Below are positions 26,574-33,078 of a stretch of 64,000 nt of DNA, one piece after another. Location of the stretch: the NCBI GenBank assembly GCA_948964545.1, contig CAREDV010000002.1:358373-422372 (forward strand), read 5' to 3'. Positions within the stretch are counted from its first letter, which is position 1, and every line of letters begins with the position of its first letter. The stretch is from an uncultured bacterium. Lineage in GTDB: Bacteria > Cyanobacteriota > Vampirovibrionia > Gastranaerophilales > Gastranaerophilaceae. The translations under genes were made by a program, and so were the position numbers. The notes under the pieces are model-generated. The model was not told where the DNA came from and did no database searches. It was given only the letters and a program-made list of their open reading frames with translations.

Positions 26574-27830
26574 ATGGATACGATGTTTTTTAATGAAAAA
26601 GATTATAAAAAGATGATTGAAACTGCTGTTAATGTTTCAGTTATCGGGGTTTTAGTTTTGTGTCAGGGGCTATTGCCGATACACGCGGGTAATGTGAGAG
26701 TCGCGCAGGTTACAGCTCCTGACTTTGATACAGGACAGATAAAGATGCGGATTTTAAATGAGTTTTCTCCAGAAGTCCGCAGGCAAAATTTTGATACAAT
26801 GGTTCGGCAAAAATACCCGAAAGCCGTCATTATAGATGTAACAAGCGGGGTAAAGCATGTCAAACTTACAAAATACTATGCGGGCAAGCCTGTCAGGATT
26901 AATGTTGTAGAAGTAGATATGAAACTTGCTAAAGATTTAGAACTTACCCCCGCATTGTCTTCAAATTCAACACTGAAAAGCAGAAGGTCAATTTCAACAA
27001 TCGCAAAAAATAATAATGCTGTAGTAGCTTTAAACGGTACATACTTTAAGCCTCAAACAGGCGTTCCACTCGGAACTTTAATGATTAACAAAAAAATGTA
27101 CACAGGTCCTATTTATGACAGGGTTGCAATGGGAATTTTCGATAACGGTTTTGATATTGCCCGTGTTCAGCTTAACGCAACTGTAAAAGGCAGCGGACAA
27201 ACAATAAAAGTTGATAATATCAATCAACCGAGAATGCTTTCAACATACGTTCTTGCATATACTCCCGACTGGGGTAAAACTTCACCTTATGCTCCAAAAT
27301 ACGGCATGAATTTGCTGGTTGAAAATAATGTAATTACAAAAGCATCCGCAAATCCTGTTGAAATCCCTGAAAACGGATTTGTAATTTCAGGCCCTAAAAG
27401 TGTTTTAGAACCGCTTTTAGATAAAAAAGATGCAAAATTAACTGTTAATACCTCTCCAGAGTGGAAAAATGTTAAGCACATTATAAGCGGCGGGCCTTAT
27501 CTTGTAAAAGATGATGAAATATTTGTTGATATGACAGCACAAAAACTCGGTGCAATCGGCGGCAGAAACCCCAGAAGTGCAATCGGCTACACTGCCGATA
27601 ATAACTTAATTCTTGTCGCAGTTGACGGACGTGAGGGAAGTTCAATCGGCATGACATTAATGGAACTTGCAAATTTTATGAAACAAATCGGCTGCACAAA
27701 TGCCATGAACCTTGACGGCGGCGGTTCAACCGTTATGTATGTTAAAGGGCAAATCGTAAATAAGCCGCATCAAAAAGGCGGAATCCCGCTTTCAAATGCG
27801 ATAATTTTATCCTCAATCAGCGGCGACTGA
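26574..27830 (+). CDS. Exported phosphodiester glycosidase (NAGPA) domain protein
   Basis: 418 residues. An N-terminal signal/anchor MIETAVNVSVIGVLVLCQGL follows a short basic stretch. The C-terminal half is the phosphodiester glycosidase domain (uncovering-enzyme family, also in bacterial exopolysaccharide proteins): NGTYFKPQTGVPLG, GGRNPRSAIGY, and NLDGGGSTVMYV. Bacterial members are thought to act on cell-wall or capsule phosphodiesters; the substrate here is unknown. Convergent with, and overlapping by 14 bases, the Tic20-like gene. Confidence 0.85.
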   Translation: MDTMFFNEKDYKKMIETAVNVSVIGVLVLCQGLLPIHAGNVRVAQVTAPDFDTGQIKMRILNEFSPEVRRQNFDTMVRQKYPKAVIIDVTSGVKHVKLTKYYAGKPVRINVVEVDMKLAKDLELTPALSSNSTLKSRRSISTIAKNNNAVVALNGTYFKPQTGVPLGTLMINKKMYTGPIYDRVAMGIFDNGFDIARVQLNATVKGSGQTIKVDNINQPRMLSTYVLAYTPDWGKTSPYAPKYGMNLLVENNVITKASANPVEIPENGFVISGPKSVLEPLLDKKDAKLTVNTSPEWKNVKHIISGGPYLVKDDEIFVDMTAQKLGAIGGRNPRSAIGYTADNNLILVAVDGREGSSIGMTLMELANFMKQIGCTNAMNLDGGGSTVMYVKGQIVNKPHQKGGIPLSNAIILSSISGD

Positions 27831-28224
27831 TGTTCTGCCCGATAATATCTGAAATCCACGGAATGTAGCTGTATTTACCTAAGAATGATGTTCCAGCAAG
27901 GTAAATTAATACAGTGTATATTACAATTTGTATTAATGAATACCCTAATAATATAGGCATATTAAACAAAAATCCTATTTGAGCAACAAGCTTATTTATA
28001 AGTGGTATGAAACTCAAAATATTTGATACAAATCCTATAAACAATGATAGTACAGTAAATCCGAGCGAAATAAATATTGATTGAAAAATATGGTATTGCA
28101 AAAACGGTTTTAATCTTGCATTAGTAAATAAGCCTGCAATAAGCCAAATAAAACCTGCCATTCCCATAGTTAAATAGGAAAGTGATGCAACAACTCTTTC
28201 AATCATACTCGGCATTTCACGCAT
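27817..28224 (-). CDS. Tic20-like small membrane protein
   Basis: 135 residues with about four hydrophobic segments. LKPFLQYHIFQSIFISLGF and the ending FLGKYSYIPWISDII resemble the cyanobacterial and chloroplast Tic20 family (FIRFNALQAILL and GRYAEIPTISDA types, from memory). In plastids Tic20 is part of the import channel; the cyanobacterial role is unclear. Its ATG overlaps the stop of the TPR gene upstream (TAATG), so the two are coupled. Confidence 0.65.
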   Translation of the reverse strand: MREMPSMIERVVASLSYLTMGMAGFIWLIAGLFTNARLKPFLQYHIFQSIFISLGFTVLSLFIGFVSNILSFIPLINKLVAQIGFLFNMPILLGYSLIQIVIYTVLIYLAGTSFLGKYSYIPWISDIIGQNISRR

Positions 28225-29270
28225 TATGCTCTCCTGTCTATGTATTCATCCAAAACTTGTGTATAAACAAGTCTGTATTCATCATTTTCAGGTGAAATGT
28301 TTATTGATGAGCGGTAAGATGAAATAGCTTCCTCAATTTCACCTTTTAAATAATGTGCGTTTCCTAAAAGCATATAAGTTTCAGCACTGTTAGGTTTCAA
28401 TCTTAAACATTCTCTGTACAAATCAATTGCCAAATCAAGGAAATTGAAGTTTGTATAAAGGTTTGCAAGTAATGTTTGAGCATCAATTTCTTTTGGATTA
28501 ATTCCCGTTGCGCGTTTGTACATTTCAACAGCCATGTCATACTCGCCAAATTCTGAAAGTGCAATGGCGTAACAAATATATGCTTTATAATTATCGCCCT
28601 CCATTTGCAGTGCTTTTTCAAAGTAGTTATAGGCTTTTTCGCGCTCTCTCATCAGCGTTAAAGTGTTGCCGATACAGATTGCAACGATTTTGTTATCAGG
28701 GTTTAAAACAAATACTTTTTTATAAAGTTCCAAGGCTGTTTCATAATCAAACAACTTGAAGCAAACATTACCCATATCAATTAACGCTGTAAGGTTTTCA
28801 GGGTCAAGTGATAAAGCTTTTTCGTAATATGCTTTAGATTCTATATAATCCTCATTATCCTGATATAAAAGCGCAATAGCGTTATAGATTTCAGGGTTTG
28901 TAGAGTTCAAATCGATAGCTCTGTTATAATAGAACAAAGCTTTCGGAAAGTTTTTCCATTCCGCAAAAACATTGCCCATATTGTAATAAATTAAAAAGTT
29001 TTTAGGATTAACTTCCAACGCTCTGTTGTAATAAGAAAGAGATTTCCTGAAATCTTTTTCATAAAACCACATTGTGCCCATTCCCACAAGTGCCTGAACG
29101 TCATCGGGTTTGATTGTCAAAAGACTTTCCAAAACAGACATAACCCTGTCATAATCCTCAATCTGAAGATAAAGTTCTGACAATTTATGGTAATTTTCCA
29201 CATTCTGCGGGTCTTTAGCCATAGCTAATACTAATTCGTTAATTTGATTATTAATTTCTTCTCTGCTCAT
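28224..29270 (-). CDS. Tetratricopeptide-repeat protein
   Basis: 348 residues made of about nine consecutive TPR units (for example ALSYYNRALEVNPKNFLIYY and AISSYRSSINISPENDEYR). No signal peptide and no catalytic domain. Cytosolic scaffold by inference. Translationally coupled to the Tic20-like membrane protein. Upstream lies the inverted repeat ATGTAA-AG-TTACAT (29334-29347). Confidence 0.9.
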   Translation of the reverse strand: MSREEINNQINELVLAMAKDPQNVENYHKLSELYLQIEDYDRVMSVLESLLTIKPDDVQALVGMGTMWFYEKDFRKSLSYYNRALEVNPKNFLIYYNMGNVFAEWKNFPKALFYYNRAIDLNSTNPEIYNAIALLYQDNEDYIESKAYYEKALSLDPENLTALIDMGNVCFKLFDYETALELYKKVFVLNPDNKIVAICIGNTLTLMREREKAYNYFEKALQMEGDNYKAYICYAIALSEFGEYDMAVEMYKRATGINPKEIDAQTLLANLYTNFNFLDLAIDLYRECLRLKPNSAETYMLLGNAHYLKGEIEEAISSYRSSINISPENDEYRLVYTQVLDEYIDRRA

Positions 29271-29345
29271 CTTATTTTTTCCTAAATACTCTCCTGTATC
29301 ATAATTTTACACTATTTTTAATATTTTGCAATAATGTAAAGTTAC

Positions 29346-29373
29346 ATAAAGAAAAAGCCCCCTGAAAAAGGAG
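29346..29373 (-). terminator. Terminator after rsfS
   Basis: On the minus strand an imperfect stem AAGCTCC / GGGGGCTT is followed by TTTTTC, just after the rsfS stop. Confidence 0.65.
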
Positions 29374-29386
29374 CTTATTTACGTTA

Positions 29387-29776
29387 TTAATATTCTCTGT
29401 AATCTTTTGAAACTTCTTTCCACTCATCCTCAGATACGCTGAAAGCATTGCTCCAGAATTTTTCTATCGCATAAGTTTCGCGTTCATCTTTGTGCAGAAT
29501 ATGTACGATTACATCGCCGTAATCCAATAAATTCCAGCGGTTTTTTGTATCGTTCTCCATTCGGATTGGCGAACGTTCAAAAAATTCTTTAATTTTTTCT
29601 TTAGTGTTGTTCATTAAGGCTTTAACCTGCGGTGTAGAATCACCCGTTACGATTACAAAATAATCTGCCAATGATGAAACATTGCTGATGTTTAAAATCG
29701 TAATATCTTTGCCTAATTTATCGTCAAGAGTTCCTGCAATAACGCATGCCAGTTTTTTTGAATCTATGTCTTTCAT
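29387..29776 (-). CDS. rsfS: Ribosomal silencing factor RsfS
   Basis: Binds L14 and blocks subunit joining under nutrient limitation. The core LADYFVIVTGDSTPQVKAL, and WNLLDYGDVIVHIL near the C-terminus, are diagnostic. 129 residues. Starts two bases after the rpiB stop. Confidence 0.95.
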   Translation of the reverse strand: MKDIDSKKLACVIAGTLDDKLGKDITILNISNVSSLADYFVIVTGDSTPQVKALMNNTKEKIKEFFERSPIRMENDTKNRWNLLDYGDVIVHILHKDERETYAIEKFWSNAFSVSEDEWKEVSKDYREY

Positions 29777-29778
29777 GT

Positions 29779-30213
29779 CTACTCCAATGTGTCAATACGG
29801 CGTTTATGTCTTCCGCCCTCAAAACCTGTTTTTAACCAAATATCAACAATATCAAGTGCAAGGTGTTCGCCTATTACACGTTCGCCAAGGCAAAGGACAT
29901 TTGCATTGTTGTGAGCTCTGCAAACCCTTGCAGAATATGTGTCGCCGCATAAAGCCGCTCTGATTCCGCGAACCTTGTTTGCCGCAATCGACATGCCAAT
30001 ACCGGTTCCGCAAACGAGAATTCCTCTGTTAAACTCTCCTGATGCAACTTTTTTTGCAACTTCTTTCGCAATATCAGGATAATCACATGATTCTCTTGTA
30101 TGAGTTCCGACATCAACAAATTCTATATTGCGTGCTTTTAAATAATCAATAATCGCTTCTTTGTAATGAAAACCGCCGTGATCTGATCCGATAACTACCT
30201 TTAAATCTTCCAT
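29779..30213 (-). CDS. rpiB: Ribose-5-phosphate isomerase B
   Basis: Interconverts ribose-5-P and ribulose-5-P. VVIGSDHGGFHYKE at the N-terminus, the catalytic Cys in ILVCGTGIGMSIAANKV, and the phosphate-binding RAHNNANVLCLGERV. About 144 residues. The start at 30213 has AGAGGTG at good spacing; the in-frame codons upstream are not needed. Confidence 0.96.
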   Translation of the reverse strand: MEDLKVVIGSDHGGFHYKEAIIDYLKARNIEFVDVGTHTRESCDYPDIAKEVAKKVASGEFNRGILVCGTGIGMSIAANKVRGIRAALCGDTYSARVCRAHNNANVLCLGERVIGEHLALDIVDIWLKTGFEGGRHKRRIDTLE

Positions 30214-30286
30214 ATAAACACCTCTTTCTGCTACTTGAATATTATACACAGATTTTTAAATTTTGCCAAGGTGTAAAGATATAACA

Positions 30287-30310
30287 AAGCGGAAGATTTA
30301 TCTTCCGCTT
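30287..30310 (-). terminator. Hairpin, likely terminator of gene A
   Basis: Perfect ten-base stem AAGCGGAAGA / TCTTCCGCTT with loop TTTA after the stop of gene A. The following T-rich stretch on the minus strand is interrupted, so termination may be partial. Confidence 0.65.
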
Positions 30311-30326
30311 AAAGTTTTTATAATAT

Positions 30327-31658
30327 TTATGATAGTCCCCAAGTTGACTTTTGACTATTTGCTATAAATACATCCAAATCTTTTGGATCCACAAGTATAC
30401 CACTCATATCAAATGCATCTTGGTTCATTTTTAAGAATGCTTCTCGCATTTCCTTAGTAGGATTAGTTATGCCACAAGCTTTTAATACTTGGTCAAGTGT
30501 CATACCTACTTGGAAGTTGTTAGCCTGCTTACTATTGCGTGGTACTCGAACGTGTGTATACTCAGTTGATGGAAATACTGTGCTAGTGGTGCCAGAATAA
30601 GTATTTTCTCTGTAGCCTTCTCCTTTGTGAGTTCCTGATGCTATCGTAAAATCAAGTTTATGTTCAGAGCCTTGCCATTTCGTCATACCCTCTTGTGTAA
30701 AAGTACCATTCGGGTTTAAGTCAAATTGCTGTTGTTTGTCTGCAGCTAAGGCTCCACCCGGAGTTTTTACACAGGCGTATCTGATATTACCATTGCCGTT
30801 TGTTAAATAATCAGTGTAGTTTTCAACAAGCTTAAATTCATATTCTCCGCCGTTTGCATCTTTTACGGTTATTGTTTTAGGAATACCCGTTCCTTCTTGT
30901 ACTGTTCCATATGTAACTGACTTTATAGTAATTTCTGTATTACCACCTAATGCAGCATCAATAATTTTTGTGATTTGCAATCCATCATCGCCGCCAAATT
31001 TTACACCATTCCAATCAGTACCTAGACCTGTTGGTGCTGCTGTTGCAGGTGCTGCTGTAGCAGGTGCTGCTGTAGCAGGTGTTGCTGTAGCAGGTGTTGC
31101 TGTTGCAGGTGTTGCTGTTGCAGGTGTTGCTGGTGCAGGTGTTGCTGGTGCTCCTGAATCATTATCGTCTGGATCAAAATCTCCTGCTTCAAGAAATTCT
31201 TTAAATTTATCATAGTCATTGAATGAATCTACCACTTTGCCATTAATTTTAACAGTAATAGTACCATCATCGACATGGACTTTTATTTTATGAGTATCAT
31301 CTGAATAGAATTCAGCAAGCGATTTGGCTTTAGTTTGTAAAGATTTATCATCAGGAGCGTCTGCTTTGGCTTTATCTGTGCCGCCACCGCCTCCGCCCCA
31401 GAAGCATGATAATATATTTCCTAGACCATTAAGGAGCATACCGCCCATCATAGTCCAGTCCATCCAACTCATCTTATTGCTACCGCCACCGCAACCACAG
31501 TCGCCGTAGTCGTAGCATCCGCCAAACCCTCCTATGTTGTTATTAATAATAGTAGGATTTGAGAATACATTAACACGTGTATTTCTAAACTGTCCTGGCA
31601 TTAAGTTGTAACTCAGCGGTCGTCGTCCACCGCCTGACCATCCTGTAATATTATACAT
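30327..31658 (-). CDS. Gene A: unrecognised Gly/Met-rich protein with Pro-Ala-Thr linker
   Basis: 443 residues, function unknown. Order: a Gly/Asn-rich start; Cys-rich CYDYGDCGCGGG; a hydrophobic Met/Gly stretch WTMMGGMLLNGLGNILSCFW; six Gly; a domain ending FNDYDKFKEFLEAG; an acidic spot; a PAT(A/P) low-complexity linker encoded by eight 15-base repeats; then a C-terminal domain ending with MTLDQVLKACGI...LVDPKDLDVF, a LysM-like spacing. Gene B shares the order and the C-terminal pattern, so they are paralogues. No signal peptide. The promoter is the shared type with an HLR1 site upstream. The start has GAGGAG nearby. Confidence 0.8.
   Translation of the reverse strand: MYNITGWSGGGRRPLSYNLMPGQFRNTRVNVFSNPTIINNNIGGFGGCYDYGDCGCGGGSNKMSWMDWTMMGGMLLNGLGNILSCFWGGGGGGTDKAKADAPDDKSLQTKAKSLAEFYSDDTHKIKVHVDDGTITVKINGKVVDSFNDYDKFKEFLEAGDFDPDDNDSGAPATPAPATPATATPATATPATATPATAAPATAAPATAAPTGLGTDWNGVKFGGDDGLQITKIIDAALGGNTEITIKSVTYGTVQEGTGIPKTITVKDANGGEYEFKLVENYTDYLTNGNGNIRYACVKTPGGALAADKQQQFDLNPNGTFTQEGMTKWQGSEHKLDFTIASGTHKGEGYRENTYSGTTSTVFPSTEYTHVRVPRNSKQANNFQVGMTLDQVLKACGITNPTKEMREAFLKMNQDAFDMSGILVDPKDLDVFIANSQKSTWGLS
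31033..31152 (-). repeat. Eight tandem 15-base repeats encoding a PAT(A/P) linker
   Basis: Plus-strand unit GGTG(C/T)TGCTGT(T/A)GCA, eight in-frame copies with the last two changed to GGTG at the ninth base. Length changes here keep the reading frame. Confidence 0.85.
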
Positions 31659-31679
31659 GGCCTGCTCTCCTCTATTTAT

Positions 31680-31715
31680 GCTCTCTTATATATATAAAGT
31701 ATATATAGTTTGCAA
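31680..31715 (-). promoter_or_regulatory. Promoter of gene A (shared type)
   Basis: On the minus strand TTGCAA (31710-31715), a 17-base spacer and TATATA (31687-31692), within the block ACTTTATATATA followed by AAGAG that recurs before genes B and C. Confidence 0.65.
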
Positions 31716-31737
31716 AATTTCACAAAAGGAGAAAGTT

Positions 31738-31755
31738 GTTACAATTGTTTACAAT
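31738..31755 (+). promoter_or_regulatory. HLR1-like RpaB site upstream of gene A
   Basis: GTTACAAT-TG-TTTACAAT, an exact match to the cyanobacterial HLR1 consensus of two (G/T)TTACA(A/T)(A/T) units separated by two bases. It lies 22 bases upstream of the gene A -35 box, reading on the strand opposite the gene. Confidence 0.6.
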
Positions 31756-31785
31756 AAAAAACTTACAATATGTTGTAAGTTTTTT
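31756..31785 (-). terminator. Terminator of gene B
   Basis: Stem ACTTACAA / TTGTAAGT with loop TATG, extended by flanking A and T runs, 19 bases after the gene B stop. Confidence 0.85.
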
Positions 31786-31803
31786 ATCTGTTTAGTTATT
31801 TTA

Positions 31804-32985
31804 TTACCAAGAACCTGATGCTCCACTATCTTGACTAATAGAAAAATTAAAATTGCTGTTCTTTAATGTAAAGTTTCTCCATCCAGCTGCTTTAAGTTCC
31901 TCAACCATCTTTTTACCTAAGTCATTTCTTGCATTTTCGTTATCCCAAGATAGTCCTGTAGAAACAGTATGTGTTGTACCATCAGGAGTTGTTACTTTAG
32001 CGGTACCTGAACATCCATGCCAAGAACGTATTGCAAATGTTATATTAAGTGTTCGACTTTTTGTTTTGTCAATAACTTCAGGTGTCGTTGTAGCTGGTGT
32101 AGCACTTGTAGCAGGTGTTATAGGAACTGTTGTCGACATAGGAATATCTAACCTGTTAAGATCAGCTATTCGATCATGCTTAATACCATTTGGATTAGCT
32201 TTTCTAAGAATTTCTCTATTAGTATCATTTTTCTCTAATCCAAGTTTTTCTAGTAATGTATCTATAGATGTACCTAGTGTTGTTGAGTTACTATTAGGTG
32301 TAGTAGCGTTAAGACCTAAAGCAGTTTTTTCGTCAGCTGTTAGACCTGTGCTAAAAGCTTTCCATTCGTAACCCTCAATTGGAGTTTTAGTTGCTCTGAC
32401 ACTAACCGAGTCACCACCGTCTTCCCCATGAGGTCTAACTGGCGGATCACCTGCGCCATCAGCCCCGCCAGCCGAATCTGCAGGGTCAACATCTGGATCA
32501 TCACCCTCTGATGTTTCTACTTTTGGAGGTTTTGATTTGAATTTGTCAGGATTTTGGTCAACATAAGCATTTAATCCGTCCATTAATTCATCAACAGAAT
32601 CCGCTTCAACACGTTCTCTTTTATCCGATTTTAAATAAGCGTAGTATTTATCACCAATTTTACTAATTTTGAATTCACTCCAAGAACTTTTTAATTCAGC
32701 AAAAGATTGCTGTTCTTCAGCTTTAGCCATATATTCTTCATAACTTAGAGGCGCAGCGCCGCCGCCAAGCTGTAACCCCATCATTCCATAGGGATTATAC
32801 ATCTGTTGTTGGGGAGGTGTAGCATAGCCTCTGAACATATTGCTCATGTTATTCATCATGCCAAACAGCATTTGATAACCAAACATTTTTTGCATCCAGT
32901 TGTTACCACCACAGCTATGGTGACCGCCACAACCCCAGCCCCAAGGTACAGGCGACCAGAGGTTATTGTTAATAACTCTTACCAT
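31804..32985 (-). CDS. Gene B: unrecognised Met/Gly-rich protein, paralogue of gene A
   Basis: About 393 residues, function unknown. It starts MVRVINNNLWSPVPWGWGCG, then a Met-rich stretch FGYQMLFGMMNNMSNMF, a Gln/Gly region, a small domain FKISKIGDKYYAYLKSDKRE ending in DELMDGLNAYV, an acidic Asp/Gly linker, and a C-terminal half with TSIDTLLEKLGLEKND and ILRKANPNGIKHD before LNRLDIP, which has the look of a LysM-type repeat. The order parallels gene A. Start at 32985 with GAGGA; a longer in-frame start at 33036 lies in the promoter. It carries its own promoter, HLR1 site and terminator. Confidence 0.8.
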   Translation of the reverse strand: MVRVINNNLWSPVPWGWGCGGHHSCGGNNWMQKMFGYQMLFGMMNNMSNMFRGYATPPQQQMYNPYGMMGLQLGGGAAPLSYEEYMAKAEEQQSFAELKSSWSEFKISKIGDKYYAYLKSDKRERVEADSVDELMDGLNAYVDQNPDKFKSKPPKVETSEGDDPDVDPADSAGGADGAGDPPVRPHGEDGGDSVSVRATKTPIEGYEWKAFSTGLTADEKTALGLNATTPNSNSTTLGTSIDTLLEKLGLEKNDTNREILRKANPNGIKHDRIADLNRLDIPMSTTVPITPATSATPATTTPEVIDKTKSRTLNITFAIRSWHGCSGTAKVTTPDGTTHTVSTGLSWDNENARNDLGKKMVEELKAAGWRNFTLKNSNFNFSISQDSGASGSW

Positions 32986-33002
32986 GTGTATGTCCTCATT
33001 TA

Positions 33003-33036
33003 TACTCTTGTATATATAAAGTATATAAATTTTCAA
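33003..33036 (-). promoter_or_regulatory. Promoter of gene B (shared type)
   Basis: On the minus strand TTGAAA (33031-33036), a 16-base spacer and TATACA (33009-33014), containing ACTTTATATATA and then AAGAGTATAAAT, as before genes A and C. Confidence 0.65.
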
Positions 33037-33060
33037 TAATTGCTTTTTTATAAACTATTG

Positions 33061-33078
33061 TTTACATTTGTTTACAAA
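33061..33078 (+). promoter_or_regulatory. HLR1-like RpaB site upstream of gene B
   Basis: TTTACATT-TG-TTTACAAA, an exact match to the HLR1 consensus, 24 bases upstream of the gene B -35 box and in the same orientation as the site before gene A. It abuts the end of recG. Confidence 0.6.

Noticed and set aside
26512..26616. A 34-codon leader ORF overlapping the start of the phosphodiester glycosidase gene
   Set aside because: It has a possible ribosome site but a basic, featureless product and runs into the real gene in another frame.
29334..29347. ATGTAA-AG-TTACAT upstream of the TPR gene as a regulator site
   Set aside because: Inverted rather than direct repeat, and no second example with the same layout was seen.
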